From contig JADFUC010001763.1 in assembly GCA_019722365.1 (NCBI GenBank), positions 1 to 64,000 on the forward strand: 64,000 bases of DNA, given 5' to 3'. The DNA is from Lithospermum erythrorhizon. Its lineage: Eukaryota; Streptophyta; Magnoliopsida; Boraginales; Boraginaceae. Under the pieces are notes generated by a model, which saw only the letters and a list, made by a program, of their open reading frames with translations, was not told where the DNA came from and made no database searches. Of the stretch, positions 39,061 to 50,409 are shown one piece after another. Positions within the stretch are counted from its first letter, which is position 1. The number at the start of each line of letters is the position of its first letter. The position numbers and the translations under genes are program-made.

Positions 39061-39339
39061 TTATTCAAAATGTAAATAGAATAATATTCTCGCAAATTGC
39101 AGTACATAGTAAACCGGAGATAAGTTCAAAACAAGGCCCGTGGGCAAATTTAAACTAATGGATCCTACTGCAAGGGCCGCAACCTTCGCGCCATTTCCCA
39201 CACGCAGATCCATTTCCCCTCTTTCGAGTCTTCTACTTGACTTGAGTTCCTGCATATTACGACAAATATGAGAACCACAACCGGTGTCTAGCACCCACGA
39301 AGTAGAATTAGAAGTTGTACAAACTTCAATAACATACAC
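39061..39339 (-). pseudogene. Nested copia aspartic protease remnant
   Basis: The frame reads SWVLDTGCGSHICRNMQEL then LRVGNGAKVAALAVGSISLN and LPTGLVLNLSPVYYV. This matches the copia protease, including the catalytic motif D-(S/T)-G, the VGNG segment and the LxLxxVxYVP end. In an intact element it processes the polyprotein. It is open for 92 codons, near the domain length. Confidence 0.9.
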
Positions 39340-39399
39340 CTTTACGCTTAAGTGCCAACCATTTTTTCCTATCTCGACACTTTACGTGCCGCTTCCAAA

Positions 39400-40150
39400 G
39401 GACCTCGAGTTTGCACAAGGGCGCATGTCATCTCGCAGAGACATCTCTGCTCTTCTCTCTGCTCTGGCGACGTTTACCGCTAGAGGCAACGCATGTGTCG
39501 AAGACCTCTTATTCATATCCTACAAAAACTCACAAGACGCGAATGGTTATTTGTTTATGAATCTCGGCAGTGGCTGATCGAATCTTGTACCTGCTATAGC
39601 CTTGGATATACTTAGTATAATTTTAATTAAAAGCGTATCTCATGGTATAAAGAACTCTAACTTGGGGCTTATCCGCATCCCGAATGATCTCTGGCACTCA
39701 TTGGCCGATCCATTACCTCAAGGCCAAGAATCGAATCGGCCAGATTGCCCGCAAATAACGAGGCACGAAAAGTTTCGTGATTTTCTCATATTCCCCACGC
39801 CCTTCCGATTCACTCAAGAGCTTCTCGATAAATGTCATATACGTGACACTTCACAAGGCTGTACTCTAAACTTCGGCCCATCCGAGTGTGCCATACACAC
39901 TCTCAAGGCTTGGGAGAGTCCTTCTAGCTTAACTCATATTTCTTCCAGCGTACACATCGTTGTCCCTTAAGGTCTTATAGAATTCTTTATACAAGACGAT
40001 TCAATCCCTGCAACTTGGAAGACAACCTTCAACTCATACGACCATCGCCTCAAAATTTGCACCATCATACACGCACGAGTTAATGTAGCTCAAGCAAGAG
40101 TTCTGTGGGCAGAATGTAGCCATATTAATTCTACAAGAATAAGTAAATAA
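39400..40150 (-). pseudogene. Nested copia gag region, strongly decayed
   Basis: By position between leader and protease this should be gag. Minus-strand frames are short. The plus-strand open frames at 39284-39577 and 39602-39970 are shadows. I could not recognise the zinc knuckle with confidence. Confidence 0.45.
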
Positions 40151-42220
40151 AATAACAGACTCAAGAAACTATCATGCTAAAAACACTTACAAATAAACAA
40201 AGCAAATACTAATACTTCAAATCTCACTCTAAATATATTAGTATCAAGACCTATTACACTTAAATTCAAACCAAGAAGACCGCTACATTTTCAATCCGCT
40301 ATAATAGTAGGTTGTCAACCAATTATGTGTAAAACTACATAACTCTTGTGTTACTAGCATCTCACAGATGCTACCCAACATTTGTATCTCCTAAAACCGG
40401 TTAAAGATACCAATTAAAACCAAATTGTTACTTTGGATTGACCATCCGAAGTTCACACAACGTTAGCTGAAATCACTTCAACATGATCCATTGTCATATC
40501 AAATGCAACATTGTAACACCCGGCCATCACGGTGTGCCCAATTGATTTAGCTTGATCGCACAACTTTAAAATTGGCTCAAGACTTTGCTTAAATTTTAAT
40601 CGCGAGACATTATTACTTTGTTTTCATTTCTACCTGCTGCATACTAGCACATAATCGCCAAGAATACATGCAACATGAAAAATAAAAAAGTAATGCACAT
40701 TCAAGAGATATACGATATGGCCCCTAGAACCTATTACAAGTATTTATCAAATACTAACATAAGTCCAAATTCTGTATCTCGTACTTTGATCCATCCGAGT
40801 CCAATTAAGTACTGAATTAATCGCGAAATGATCTTCTAACATCTTCACTTGTTACAATATTTATATACTAACTCCATCTTAGACAAATTTCGCAAGCTTC
40901 CGGGTAAACAAGAAATAAATAAAATACAAGAAATATGACTCCGTAAGGTCATTTACAACATTACGGTTCGCACTAAAAATAAATAAACGGGCTATATCTA
41001 TATACCTCCATTCCAATCACCATTACAAAATATAGGCACTTTATTAAATCACATAAATGAACTTAATAAATATTTTAAATGGCATTGAAAAATGCATGTT
41101 TGTAATTATCAAATTAATTAATCCATGTAATTACACATATTAAAATTAATTAATATAAACTCAATTATCATACACATGTCAACCAATAATTATTATCAAT
41201 AATTATTATAGAAAAATATTCATCACAAATATATTCTAAAAATACATTAAGAGCGGTTGTTACCATATCAAGTATATCACTTTTTAAATTAATTTAAAGA
41301 TATAATATAAAGGAAATTAATTAATTGTCATCACATAATAATTACAATTAATTAGTTGATTAAAATGACAAATAATCAATAAACCTAAATATAACTAGTC
41401 CCATAATTTTAGAAACCAAAATAAGGAATAAATTCGGAATTGTGGCTGTACCAGGCACACGCTATAACGGGCTCCTGATTTAATCGGGTCTATGGAGGCT
41501 CATACGACACGCCACGCCTCTTCCGCCTAGGTCGCCGCTCTCAACTGCCATTTTGGTAATTAAAATCACCCCGATCCGAGCATCGACGCGCGCCTGCAGA
41601 GGCCGCCGGAAGTTGCTTCTGCAATGATTTACAGAATAATACCATATTTAACTCTGCTTTCAGATTTAATTTAATTCGCTTGTAAAATCGCTTTTGGAGG
41701 CTTTCAAAAATTTTCTTTCAAATTTAAGAAATCTCGAACACGTTAAACTCCATAAGTTTCTTGAACAACGCACGCTGCTCATTAAAATAAAGTATTCATA
41801 TTTAATTATTAATTAAACAAATTCGTAAATCTCAAAATTGTTTTGAGGCACTTAGAAAAAATCCAAAAATTATAAAATTTAATGGAGATCTTCTACGTGA
41901 TATCCGGGTTCCATAAAAATCTAGGTTTTAATTTTTACAAAAATTTTACACGCCCAAACACGCTTTTCCAAAACCGCTTTGAAACAAAAATCAATTAAAT
42001 CATCCTTTTAATTTATGAAACAAAAATCCATGTTAACAAAATATGATAATACATCATCATAAACTTGTAAATAATATGTGTAAATTAATAATCAAGAACA
42101 TGGTGATTTATTCTCATCATATATTTATCACTCAAATATATGAACAAGAATTAATCAAAAATAAAAAATTGATAAACACAAAACAAGCATAAAAATAAAT
42201 AATGTAAAGCAACTTAATTT
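40151..42220 (-). other. Long 5' leader of the nested copia element
   Basis: About 2 kb between the 5' LTR and gag is AT-rich and non-coding, with one GC-richer island at 41440-41640. It aligns in order with 62391-64000 (plus strand), including the island (62910-63060 there) and the near-gag motif around 40505-40570, which on the minus strand reads CACCGTGATGGCCGGGTGTT. The conservation between two separate copies shows it is part of the element rather than a later insertion. Confidence 0.7.
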
Positions 42221-42234
42221 GGCCTACGATGCCA
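42221..42234 (-). other. Probable primer-binding site of the nested copia element
   Basis: One base inside the LTR end (...TTTTCTCA) the minus strand reads TGGCATCGTAGGCC. It resembles TGGTATCAGAGCC, the sequence complementary to the 3' end of plant initiator methionine tRNA, with a few changes. Its position at the LTR edge supports the call. Confidence 0.65.
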
Positions 42235-42235
42235 C

Positions 42236-43231
42236 TGAGAAAATTACTATGGATATATGAGAAAACCATAGTTCCAGGATCTTTAAAGTGCATACTACAT
42301 TATTTATATAAAAAACATAATTAAATTATACGGTAACGTAGGATTCTACAGCCGCAATGAGTAAATTCCACCAAAACTATTGACGCTTCAAATTCACAAC
42401 GTGAATTTGACTTCCTTCAAATTCTCCTCGTTGTAATATCAATCGTATGATATCTCTAGTTAGTCCACACCGTGAGAGGGTTCAGTCAAGAACTAATCTA
42501 TGCTAGTAAACAAGTGACGAACAAAACTTAAAACCCCAAAATTCGAGAATTTCACCAAAGCGGGGGGAAGTGCTACTAGGGTTTTTGGTGAAAAAGTTTT
42601 TACAAACTTATGATGAAAAACCCTAAAGTTTGCTTTTATATAGGGCTAGGGTTAAAACAAGCCCGAGCAAGCAACCAAGCAAGATTAGTTGACTGCTAAC
42701 TCTATTGGGCTCGTTAAGACACTAATGAGTCAAGCATGAGTTGAACTATTTAATTAAGCTTAATTAAATAGTAATGAAGTCAATATCAATAATCTTCAAG
42801 TTATCGAGCAACATTAAATTATTCTCGAACCAACTATTTAATTGATTCTATTTGTTCAATCGATATTCTACATAAAATGTATCCCTTTTGTAATCGAGAA
42901 ATACATTTCTCAATTATATAGTTCTCTCTTTAATTTCATACATGAAATATAACTCAACGCCATCAGATGCGGTGTGACCTTCTAGGCTCGTGATATTATG
43001 TTGCTAATAATAATAATTGACCAATTACTATTATTATTATAACGATTAACGAAAAGATCTAGCAATCGTCATAACCCCTTAAATTATCACAGAACCCACA
43101 CTAGTAATATACAATTACTAAGTTGAACACTAAGCTCGATAATCACATTTAACCCAATCGGTAAAATGAATTGCTACACAATTGTCGCAACGGGCATAAT
43201 AAATGGAACCAGCCTCTCACGATTTCCAACA
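42236..43231 (-). repeat. 5' LTR of the nested copia element
   Basis: It is about 996 bp, with minus-strand start TGTTGGAAATC at 43231 and end CTCA at 42236. It aligns with the 3' LTR at 34417-35399. Differences are a mix of substitutions and many 1-10 base gaps, so the two LTRs have diverged clearly since insertion. Confidence 0.92.
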
Positions 43232-43236
43232 GGCCG
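43232..43236. repeat. Target-site duplication GGCCG, right copy
   Basis: GGCCG follows the outer edge of the 5' LTR directly. Its partner is at 34412-34416. Confidence 0.75.
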
Positions 43237-44000
43237 AGCGATTCCTGGCTTATAGTGTGTCTATCCGCCATGTCTCACAATAAGAACTCCCACCATCTTC
43301 ACCATCTTCATGGCTTTCCCTCGCGGATGCTTCCCCATTGTAACCATGAGGCTTGCAACCCCTGGGACTCACCGCATCACCTGTGAACCCTACCAATGGA
43401 GTGGTGGTAACCGGTCTGGTCTGCACCGGCTCATCCCCAACTTGAGATATGCATCCAAAATAGGATGTCTACCGAGCTCCCGGTGTCCACCAACATCTCA
43501 AACTTCAAAGTTTGCTATCACCGGGGTGATAACCAATGGATCTTCATGGGGGCATTCTATCCCCTCAAAGTCCTTCCTCGGGAGTATAGATTTTGGAAAC
43601 TCGGAGCGTGCAGTTCTGCCAAGCTGTCACAGAATGTCCCACCCTCATACGCCCGTCTGCTCCCGGAATCTCCCTCCGCCCGCCTCGCAGATAAAGTGCT
43701 GACCTCCCAAGAATGTTAGGAGGACCGCCTAGGGATCTCGACTGTCCCTATTAAAGGGCATGCTCACGCCTCAGCCCTTTGTGGACACAATCCTTCCACC
43801 GCCTCCGGACGGCTTATCTCAATCTTCGTGCCTAGCCGTCGGTATCATGCCCATGATCCTTATGGTACTGGCAGAATTTACTCATATTCCTCTTGCACGT
43901 TATAGACGGCACCATCATGCCGGGCAGGCTGAAGCTCCCCCGCATACTCAAGTTCACAGTGGAAAACGGATCACCGTGAACACACGCTGAGTTCCGGGCC
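43237..44000 (-). mobile_element. Gypsy copy 1, gag end and protease, right of the copia insertion
   Basis: The minus strand gives the C-terminal gag finger at 43838-43883 (reads KFCQYHKDHGHDT, the C-x2-H...HGHDT type used by Tat-like gag) and the protease at 43290-43510 (reads MLVDTGSSVDILF, catalytic DTGSS at 43471-43487). RT of the same element is found only beyond the copia insertion at 33.7 kb. The gag N-terminal half is missing where gypsy copy 2 begins. Confidence 0.85.
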
Positions 44001-45059
44001 CCGTATGTCTTTTCACTAGCCGTACAACAGTTTACTCAGAAGGCTTTCCCGGCCACCCAGCGGGACCCACGCCAAAGTTGTTTCAACCTCTTGCTGTAGG
44101 TGCATTACATTCTTCGAGGAACTTAACCGATCTACTAGGAACTCCATGCTGGGCGGTCTGGCAGATAAAAGATGAAAGCACTCACATTTACTCTCAAGAA
44201 ATGGGAGGTCGAAAGTCGACGCTCTTCCAAGAGCGTTCCAAACGTGAGTTCAACTTGATACCTCGCGTTTAGAAGATTGTGGTGATTGCCTTTACGGAGT
44301 ATGCTGCTAAAGTTCAAGGAATCACTCTTTCAAGAGACAAATTCTGTGACTTTATGAGGTCAAATCTAAATCCAGCTTATAAATACATTTAGATAGAAAT
44401 GCATGGTGCCAAGGCAGTAGAAGGGCAGAGGAAAGCGCTCTAGTGGACAGTTACCAAATGACGGAGCCCTCGGCAGCCCGTAAGACGAAACGCTGACATG
44501 ATCCGGTGTACCATTGCATGCATTCTCAGCCAGACCTACCGGTAGGAGTACTTTGCGTGCCTCCGTGTGATCCAAGGAAATAAGAAAGAGGCGAGGAAGG
44601 GGAAGATCGAGAATTTGACTCCCCTTGGAAGACCAAATTGAACGTGTTCTCGAAATTGAGGGACAAAGGTCATAAGTTAATGACCACCTCGGTACATCTC
44701 CCGCACTAAAGAGCTGACATGAGCAAGTTCTCGCCAAGCACTACGCGACACTTGGTAGCATGTTGGCTGCATTTTACTTCCGCACCAAGATAGCTTTGCA
44801 GAAAAGCTCATTCAACGGGGCAATCAAGGATTATATACACAAGGAGCCTAGATGTGAATCATCGTATTCGATAGGATAGTCGATCCCTTGAATGGGCCAC
44901 CCAATATCGCTCGAAGAGTAAATATCATCTCCGTGCAAAAGCGAGAGGAAGATTCGAGAGCTTAGACGGGCCTATGCCAAGCGTGACATATATGCCGTGG
45001 GACCGCAGGACACGCCCAAAGTTCTCTGACCGGGTCCTTCTCCGGAAGCGATTCCCCGA

Positions 45060-45360
45060 GGATAGAGCCTCGCACGATCCTTTCGTCATCACTCCGCGAT
45101 AGCCAACTTCGACGTGGGAAGAACAAGTCAGACACGGGAAGCTCACTGAGCTCTTCAAGCTCATGGTTACGATGGGCAAGCAGCTCCACAAATGTGCCAC
45201 GAGGATGGTAGAGTTCACTATCATGATACGGCATTGTGGCCTACAACGGCATAATAGCCGGCCAAAGATTGCTCACAATTTGAGGCGCGGTATCTTCCAT
45301 TCACTTGTCAGTTCCCATACAAGTATGGGGACCGTAGAGATGCAGAGAAGTTAGAAGAAG
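45060..45360 (+). pseudogene. Gypsy copy 2 aspartic protease remnant
   Basis: Shifted frames read DPFVIT, IANFDVGR, VDTGSS, LMVTMGK, RMVEFTI and KYG, in the order of the plant gypsy protease. The catalytic Asp codon is in GACACGGGAAGCTCA at 45131-45145. At least four frame changes occur within 300 bases. Confidence 0.8.
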
Positions 45361-45819
45361 GCTGGCTGCTACCTAGCCTCGACTGCTGACAGGCCTCCGT
45401 GACGGAGCGTAACCATCTCGAGAGTCGGTGCTGTTCTCAGACCGAATGTTTTCAGACTTTTGAAGTACTAGAGTAGCCTCTAAGAAGCGGGCGGCCGCAC
45501 GAGGAGATCTGCAGCTGCCCTGCTCGACGAGAGATTCAAGAGGTCTTCAATATGTGCACACATGTGGGGCAAAACATGAGCCCATGATCATCCGGTCCTC
45601 GTGAGCACTGATATTTTCGCCTCGAACCAAAGGATAGCGCCGAGCGGATCCAATCAGACGATTCACCGGCTCTATGTTAAATTCGACAAGCCAAATAAGG
45701 TTGTAAAAGAAGCGACCTGTGTCTATCCTCGAGCAGTAGGCAAATCACTGGGCAATGCGACCGAGAGCTCTTGTTTCCCACCTCGACCGGGCTAACTTGG
45801 TACCGGTCCCAAACCTAAC

Positions 45820-46260
45820 GTGAACCCGGGCGGGCGTGTAATGCATTTCACTAGCATCAACAAGGCCTGCCCAAAGGATTGCTATCCGCTGCCCAACATC
45901 ATAGGCCGGTTGATTCAAGAGCGGGTACAGCGTGGCGGATTTCGGATGCCTTTCGGGATACTACCGTATATTCACGGCCGAGGAGTATATGGAGAAGACC
46001 GTATTTGTAATGTGTAATACGGCATCTAATGCTGGAAGGTTTGGCCTTCGCCCGAAGAATGTTGAGCAACCTATCAGAGGACGCGAATTAAAAAGTATTT
46101 TATATGCAAATCGGGTCGAAACACGAAATCTATGATTTATTACGCCCATTAAGAGTCGGAGTAGCCGACAGCGAGGCCAAACTTCGAGATCTTTGAAAAA
46201 ATTTGTGAAAGTACAACCCACGGCTCAAGCCGATAAATGTCTTCGAGTAACCCCTATATG
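45820..46260 (+). pseudogene. Gypsy copy 2 reverse transcriptase remnant
   Basis: The frame at 45820 reads NPGGRVMHFTSINKACPKDC followed by YPLPNI, matching the gypsy RT finger segment R-V-x-x-DFT-x-LNKACPKDCYPLP. Next come GGFRM-like (canonical MDAYQGYNQI) and EEYMEKTVFV (canonical EDKEKTAFIT) words. Around 46190-46260 shifted frames give the K-x-NP-x-KC-x-F and G-x-MI segments. The YVDD region is deleted or unreadable. Confidence 0.8.
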
Positions 46261-46929
46261 ATCAACAGGAATCGAGCCAAATCCCGATGCAAAGATAAGA
46301 AATGTACGCCACGTAGAGTCCACAAAAATGTATGAGGCGCAGAGATTGACGGGAGGATTGGTGCCCCATGGGGTTTATATCTCGCGAGGGCGACATTTAG
46401 CCTCCGCCCCTTGTTCAAGGCTATTATAAAGAAAGGAGAGACTTCGAATGGACTCGTGAGCTGGAGAAGTCTTTTATGACTCAAGGCACCTCCAGCCTCC
46501 TCAACATCGGGCAGTGCCCATGGCGGTGGGATGCCTTGCAGCTACTTGGGTCAAGCTGAGTCGCCTCGAAAGCAAGGTCCTCATCCGGAGGAGGAAAGGT
46601 GGCCAACAGACTACATCACCCGAGCGATGGTGGGAGACCGTGTATCTTTGGGTGGAAAAAACATATCTTTGCCTCGATTATGGCGGCCAAGAAGATGAAG
46701 CCAGACAAAGACACCGGTGGAAGTGATCACGGACCAACCATTGTGGAAAAATACCAGAGAACCCAAATTCGGTCCGAGTGGATAGGCACCGGACTCATGT
46801 GAGTCAATCCATCGACCTCCGTACAAGCCACGGACGAAGTATCAAAGCTAGGCCCCGTCAATTTCATGGTGGAATGCACCCATGGGCCGACACGGGCGAG
46901 GCGTTTGGAATGGTCAACTTGGTGGAGGC

Positions 46930-47215
46930 CACAAAGAAGCGGGTCTGGTTGTTGTATGTGGATGGAGCGAGCAACCCAAAGCGGTTCCGCGTGAATTTAT
47001 GCTGTGCCCGGCGGTCACAAGATCGAGTACGCCCTTCGCTTCGCCTGCACAGCCACAAAAAATGAGGTTGAATATGAAGCACTTTACCAATGGACTTTCA
47101 TTAGCAAATGCTTTGGGGGAAGAACACATCCATGTGAGAACGGATTCTCAGTTGCTGGTGGGCCATGTAAAGGCGATTTCAAAATTGACGAGATGTAAGG
47201 AAAGTGTTTGGTAGA
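46930..47215 (+). pseudogene. Gypsy copy 2 archaeal-type RNase H
   Basis: The strand reads VWLLYVDGASNPK (46938-46980), then GHKIEYALRFACTATKN, then FTNGLSLANALGEEHIHVRT followed by DSQLLVGHVK in overlapping frames. This is the extra RNase H gained by the Tat group, with catalytic Asp in YVDG and in RTDSQ still present. Short deletions after GASNPK and near 47090 split it into three frames. Confidence 0.88.
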
Positions 47216-47622
47216 TATTCATGAGAGTCTCTCAGCTTTGCCAAGACTTTTTCGGTCTTGTCACATGGAGCATGTTCCTCGGGAGAGTAATTAGGAGACC
47301 GATAGGTTGTCTCAGTTGGCCATGGCGGAGTATGGAACCATGCGTGGCCCACCCCGTGAACGGGTAAGCAGAGGGTGCCTTCCGAGCGAAAAAAAAGAGG
47401 TAATGGATAACGCCCTCGGGGGTGGTACACTAGAGCCATGGTATCAGGATATTTTAAAATTCCTGAGTTCCGGAGTTCTCCCTGAAGACTCCCCGATGGC
47501 CAGTAAGATCCAGAGGCAATGCTTGAGGTATACGCCGGATGGGTCCTACCGGAGGCTCCCTTTTCAAGGACTGCTGGCTGGTGATGCTGGCCACCTCGAG
47601 AAGCAGGACTGCGTGAGGTCGA

Positions 47623-48000
47623 AGAGATGCATGGGGGCATGTGTGGGAGTCATATTAATAGCAAGGCTTTGACCCAAAAGATCCTACGGTTGGGGGTATT
47701 CTGGCCTTCCGTAGCTAAGGACGCCTGTGATCATGTCCGAGATGCTGACGCTTTCACAAAGGCACGCAAGCACCCGTGTCAACCTCCTCATGACGACAAG
47801 ATGCTGCGGCCCAATACCCTTCTATCACTGGGTATGAACAGGGAGACCTCCCAAGGACACCCGGGGCAAGAGATACACCATCAGAAAGAGACTACTTCAA
47901 AATGGGTGCTCCAACCACTCACTCCGACAGGCTGTGAAATGGGGCGCATCAGCTTCAAAGGAGATCTTCACTGATTGGGGGTACCACGAGTGTTGGTAGC
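47623..48000 (+). pseudogene. Gypsy copy 2 integrase zinc finger and truncated core
   Basis: The 115-codon frame reads MHGGMCGSHINSKALTQKIL then RLGVFWPSVAKDACDHVRDA, nearly the same as copy 1 at 31960-32065. The CxxC pair is lost (RDADAF where RxCDxCQ is usual). Further right, SKWV near 47898 and a WGYHEC/VPRVLV-like stretch near 47977-47995 mark the start of the integrase core, after which recognisable gypsy sequence stops. Confidence 0.8.
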
Positions 48001-49174
48001 AAATACCGAGAGCGAATGAAGATATTTCGAAGATATATTATTTCCTTTTATATAGAAGATCTCTTGTTATTATTTTGCAATTAAAAAGGAATTCCTTTTT
48101 ATATAGAAGATCTCTGTTACAAGATGAATGTTTTGTTTATGAAAATTATTTCCATAAACTTGTTTGTGTCTAGACTATAAGGATTACTGAAACAAGAGAC
48201 TACCGAAACAAGAAAGTATTTTGCATTGTATTAAGGAAAAAGAGTTGTGAGTTTATATTTTATTATAGGTTGAATGTACTGAGTTAACTATAAACTTTAG
48301 ATTGTACAATCGTTGTTAACACTCAAGTTACAATGCCTTATGGTTTTAGTGATTACCACGCAGTCGACACATACCGGGACAAGTAGCCAGAAATGATGAT
48401 AGGCGATCAAGTCAAGTGAGCTTGGACTTATACATCGACATGAGTAGAATAAAAAGCGGCAGCGCTAATGCAGGAGCATTCGTATAAGTCCTTATTTGTA
48501 ATTCTCATATCATAGTGGAATCCTTCATCAAGTGTTCTGCCTCCGCATCAAAGCGCTATAATAAGACCGAACTGGGTTACCAGATTGTTGTATTTTTACT
48601 TTTTAGTACAATCTTTATTTACATACCTTAAAGTCGAGTTAGTCATTGTATTATTAACAGTTATAGTAACAACTGATAGTACTAAGTATACGATTACACT
48701 TTTTTAATAACATGGTTGTACATTGATTGTGTAATCTACAAATCCTTAGAAGTACTATAACCTTACGAATGCAAAAAGATGAGTTAGAACAAAAACAACT
48801 ATTTGGTTTGATTTAACATATCAATGAAAAGACCTCTCCCAAATTGAAAACTGATCTTCCATCAAATTCAAATCCTTGTCGTCTAATAAACTTGTCTAAC
48901 CCGGCCAACTTAGAAGAGAGACTAAGGAGATCAACGCCTTCTCCCTAAATTTTAATTTTTTTAAAGTTTATAATATAATTATGCTTATTTCCATACAAAA
49001 TATAACAATTAACCCCTTAAAATGAAAAAAAATTATTTAAATATATTTAATATTTTTGGACTTCCCTAAACTCTCCTTGAAGGTCCGCCACTTCCCTAGA
49101 GCATATATGAGAGTGTCTTCAATTAGTTTCCATATATATATATATATGGAAATAAAAGGTGGATTGATACCATA
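48001..49174. other. AT-rich DNA after gypsy copy 2; no gene seen
   Basis: A short direct repeat TTTTATATAGAAGATCTCT occurs near 48051 and 48091. The piece 48355-48580 is more mixed in composition and could be LTR or leader sequence of a further element, but nothing in the window matches it. No coding evidence was found. Confidence 0.4.
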
Positions 49175-49437
49175 TACTTTCTCCATTCCTAAAAAATTAT
49201 CACATTTTGAATTTTAATAGTTGATTTTTTCAATTTTGAACTCAAATAATTTTTAATATGTTATATATTTGTTTGGGGAAAACATGTGAATATATGATAT
49301 TTTCAACATAATTTACTATTAACTCGATAATTTTCAATCAAATCAAAAGCTTAACGCCAATTAAAATTGTAAAAATTTATTAATTTTTGATCAGCGATAA
49401 TGCAACCGAACAAATTTTTAGGATGAGGTAGTAAGTA
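49175..49437. mobile_element. Stowaway-like MITE, about 260 bp
   Basis: The left end reads TACTTTCTCCATTCCTAAAA. The reverse complement of the right end reads TACTTACTACCTCATCCTAA followed by AA. The termini match imperfectly but are of the TACTCCCTCC-type seen at 27371-27752 and 23944-24197. The inside is AT-rich and non-coding. Confidence 0.6.
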
Positions 49438-50400
49438 AAAAAATGTAAAAACATAGAAGAACAAAAAATAAAATTTGAATAATAATCAATATAATTTTGA
49501 AAAAAAATGAATAGTAAGACTATAGTTTTCAAAGGCATCCATGCCCTTAATTTCACACTGTATGATGCCCCCACAACCCCCACAGAACATGCTGATTTAC
49601 TCCTGTTAGAATATAATTTCACTGAGACACTGGGTAATTTCTCTGAGTGAGTAATATTCGTATGATTCATGCATCCACCTACATCTATCCACTGCTAATC
49701 TGCAAAACGTACGTACAATGATAGTAAAGCATCACTATACTGATAATTTGAACCCAGTAATATTTTATTAATTGAAAATTTCCCAACAATAATACAGAGT
49801 AATATTTTTTCTTACTTTTGAATAAGTACTTAATAAATTAATATCGCACAAGATATTTGGATAGTTACATCTTTTTTTGAGCCTTATTATATGCCCCAAC
49901 TATATTAAATGGTTCGTCGTGTTTAATTTTTTTTACGTCATGTATGTGTAATTATAAATTATAATATAGTAGCTATTTGACACGATCAATACTTGTGAGC
50001 TATAATAATGATCTCCGTTTATCTTAAATGGAAAGGAAATCATGTTTGCTTGGTAATTTTAAATGGGACTCCTTTAATGTCGAACTATAAAGCTAAGTAT
50101 TCAAAGAAACGTATGAAATGATTAAGAAAATCTATGCTTTTTGGACTGAAATGGAGGAGTAGATTGGAGAGTAATTATATGAATACGTGTAAAATGTGAA
50201 AGATAAGAAAAATGAAATTAACTTCTAATTGAGAAGTTGAGAAATATATAATAGTGTCTATATATTAAATTAAAAAAAGCATCCTAAATTATAGGAGGCT
50301 TCTCATCACAGGCTTTACTAATAGTAACTTGCAGCTCACCATTTTCAATTCATATATATAATCGATCACATACATAATGTATGATGTACATATATAAAAT
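49438..50400. other. AT-rich intergenic DNA, nothing recognised
   Basis: A 96-codon minus-strand open frame (49380-49670) overlaps the MITE end and is probably chance. There are no conserved motifs. Confidence 0.4.
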
Positions 50401-50409
50401 GAAGAAACG

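Larger units (their letters stand above)
34417..43231 (-). mobile_element. Complete but decayed Ty1/copia retrotransposon, nested in gypsy copy 1
   Basis: The 8.8-kb element lies on the minus strand: 5' LTR 42236-43231, probable primer-binding site 42221-42234, long leader about 40150-42220, gag region about 39400-40150, protease 39061-39339, integrase about 37900-38953, RT 36900-37887, RNase H 36290-36781, polypurine tract 35400-35412 and 3' LTR 34417-35399. This order (integrase before RT) is copia. A 5-bp duplication GGCCG flanks it. The two LTRs differ by many small insertions and deletions, so the insertion is not young. No single gag-pol frame remains. Confidence 0.93.
44000..48000 (+). 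mobile_element. Ty3/gypsy (Tat-like) element copy 2, truncated in integrase
   Basis: On the plus strand I see gag remains (44.0-45.0 kb, with a finger-like DMSKFC near 44717-44735), protease (catalytic DTGSS at 45131-45145, preceded by FVIT and AIANFDV-like words), RT (45820-46160, NKACPKDCYPLPNI), an RT-RNase H connection with KKGET-E-W near 46430-46460, the archaeal-type RNase H (46938-47210), the integrase zinc finger (47623-47775) and the start of the integrase core (47880-48000). The rest of integrase and the 3' LTR are absent. Every domain is interrupted by short deletions. Confidence 0.88.

Noticed and set aside
39284..39970. Plus-strand frames of 97 and 122 codons
   Set aside because: They lie antisense to the copia protease and gag region, and their translations show no motif.
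40505..40530. TGTAACACCCGG, which resembles the start of a chromovirus LTR inside the copia leader
   Set aside because: The same motif occurs at the equivalent leader position of the second copia copy (end of the window), so it belongs to the leader and not to another insertion.
44366..45224. Minus-strand frames of 123 and 99 codons
   Set aside because: They are antisense to the plus-strand gypsy copy 2 gag and protease; the sense strand carries the recognisable motifs.
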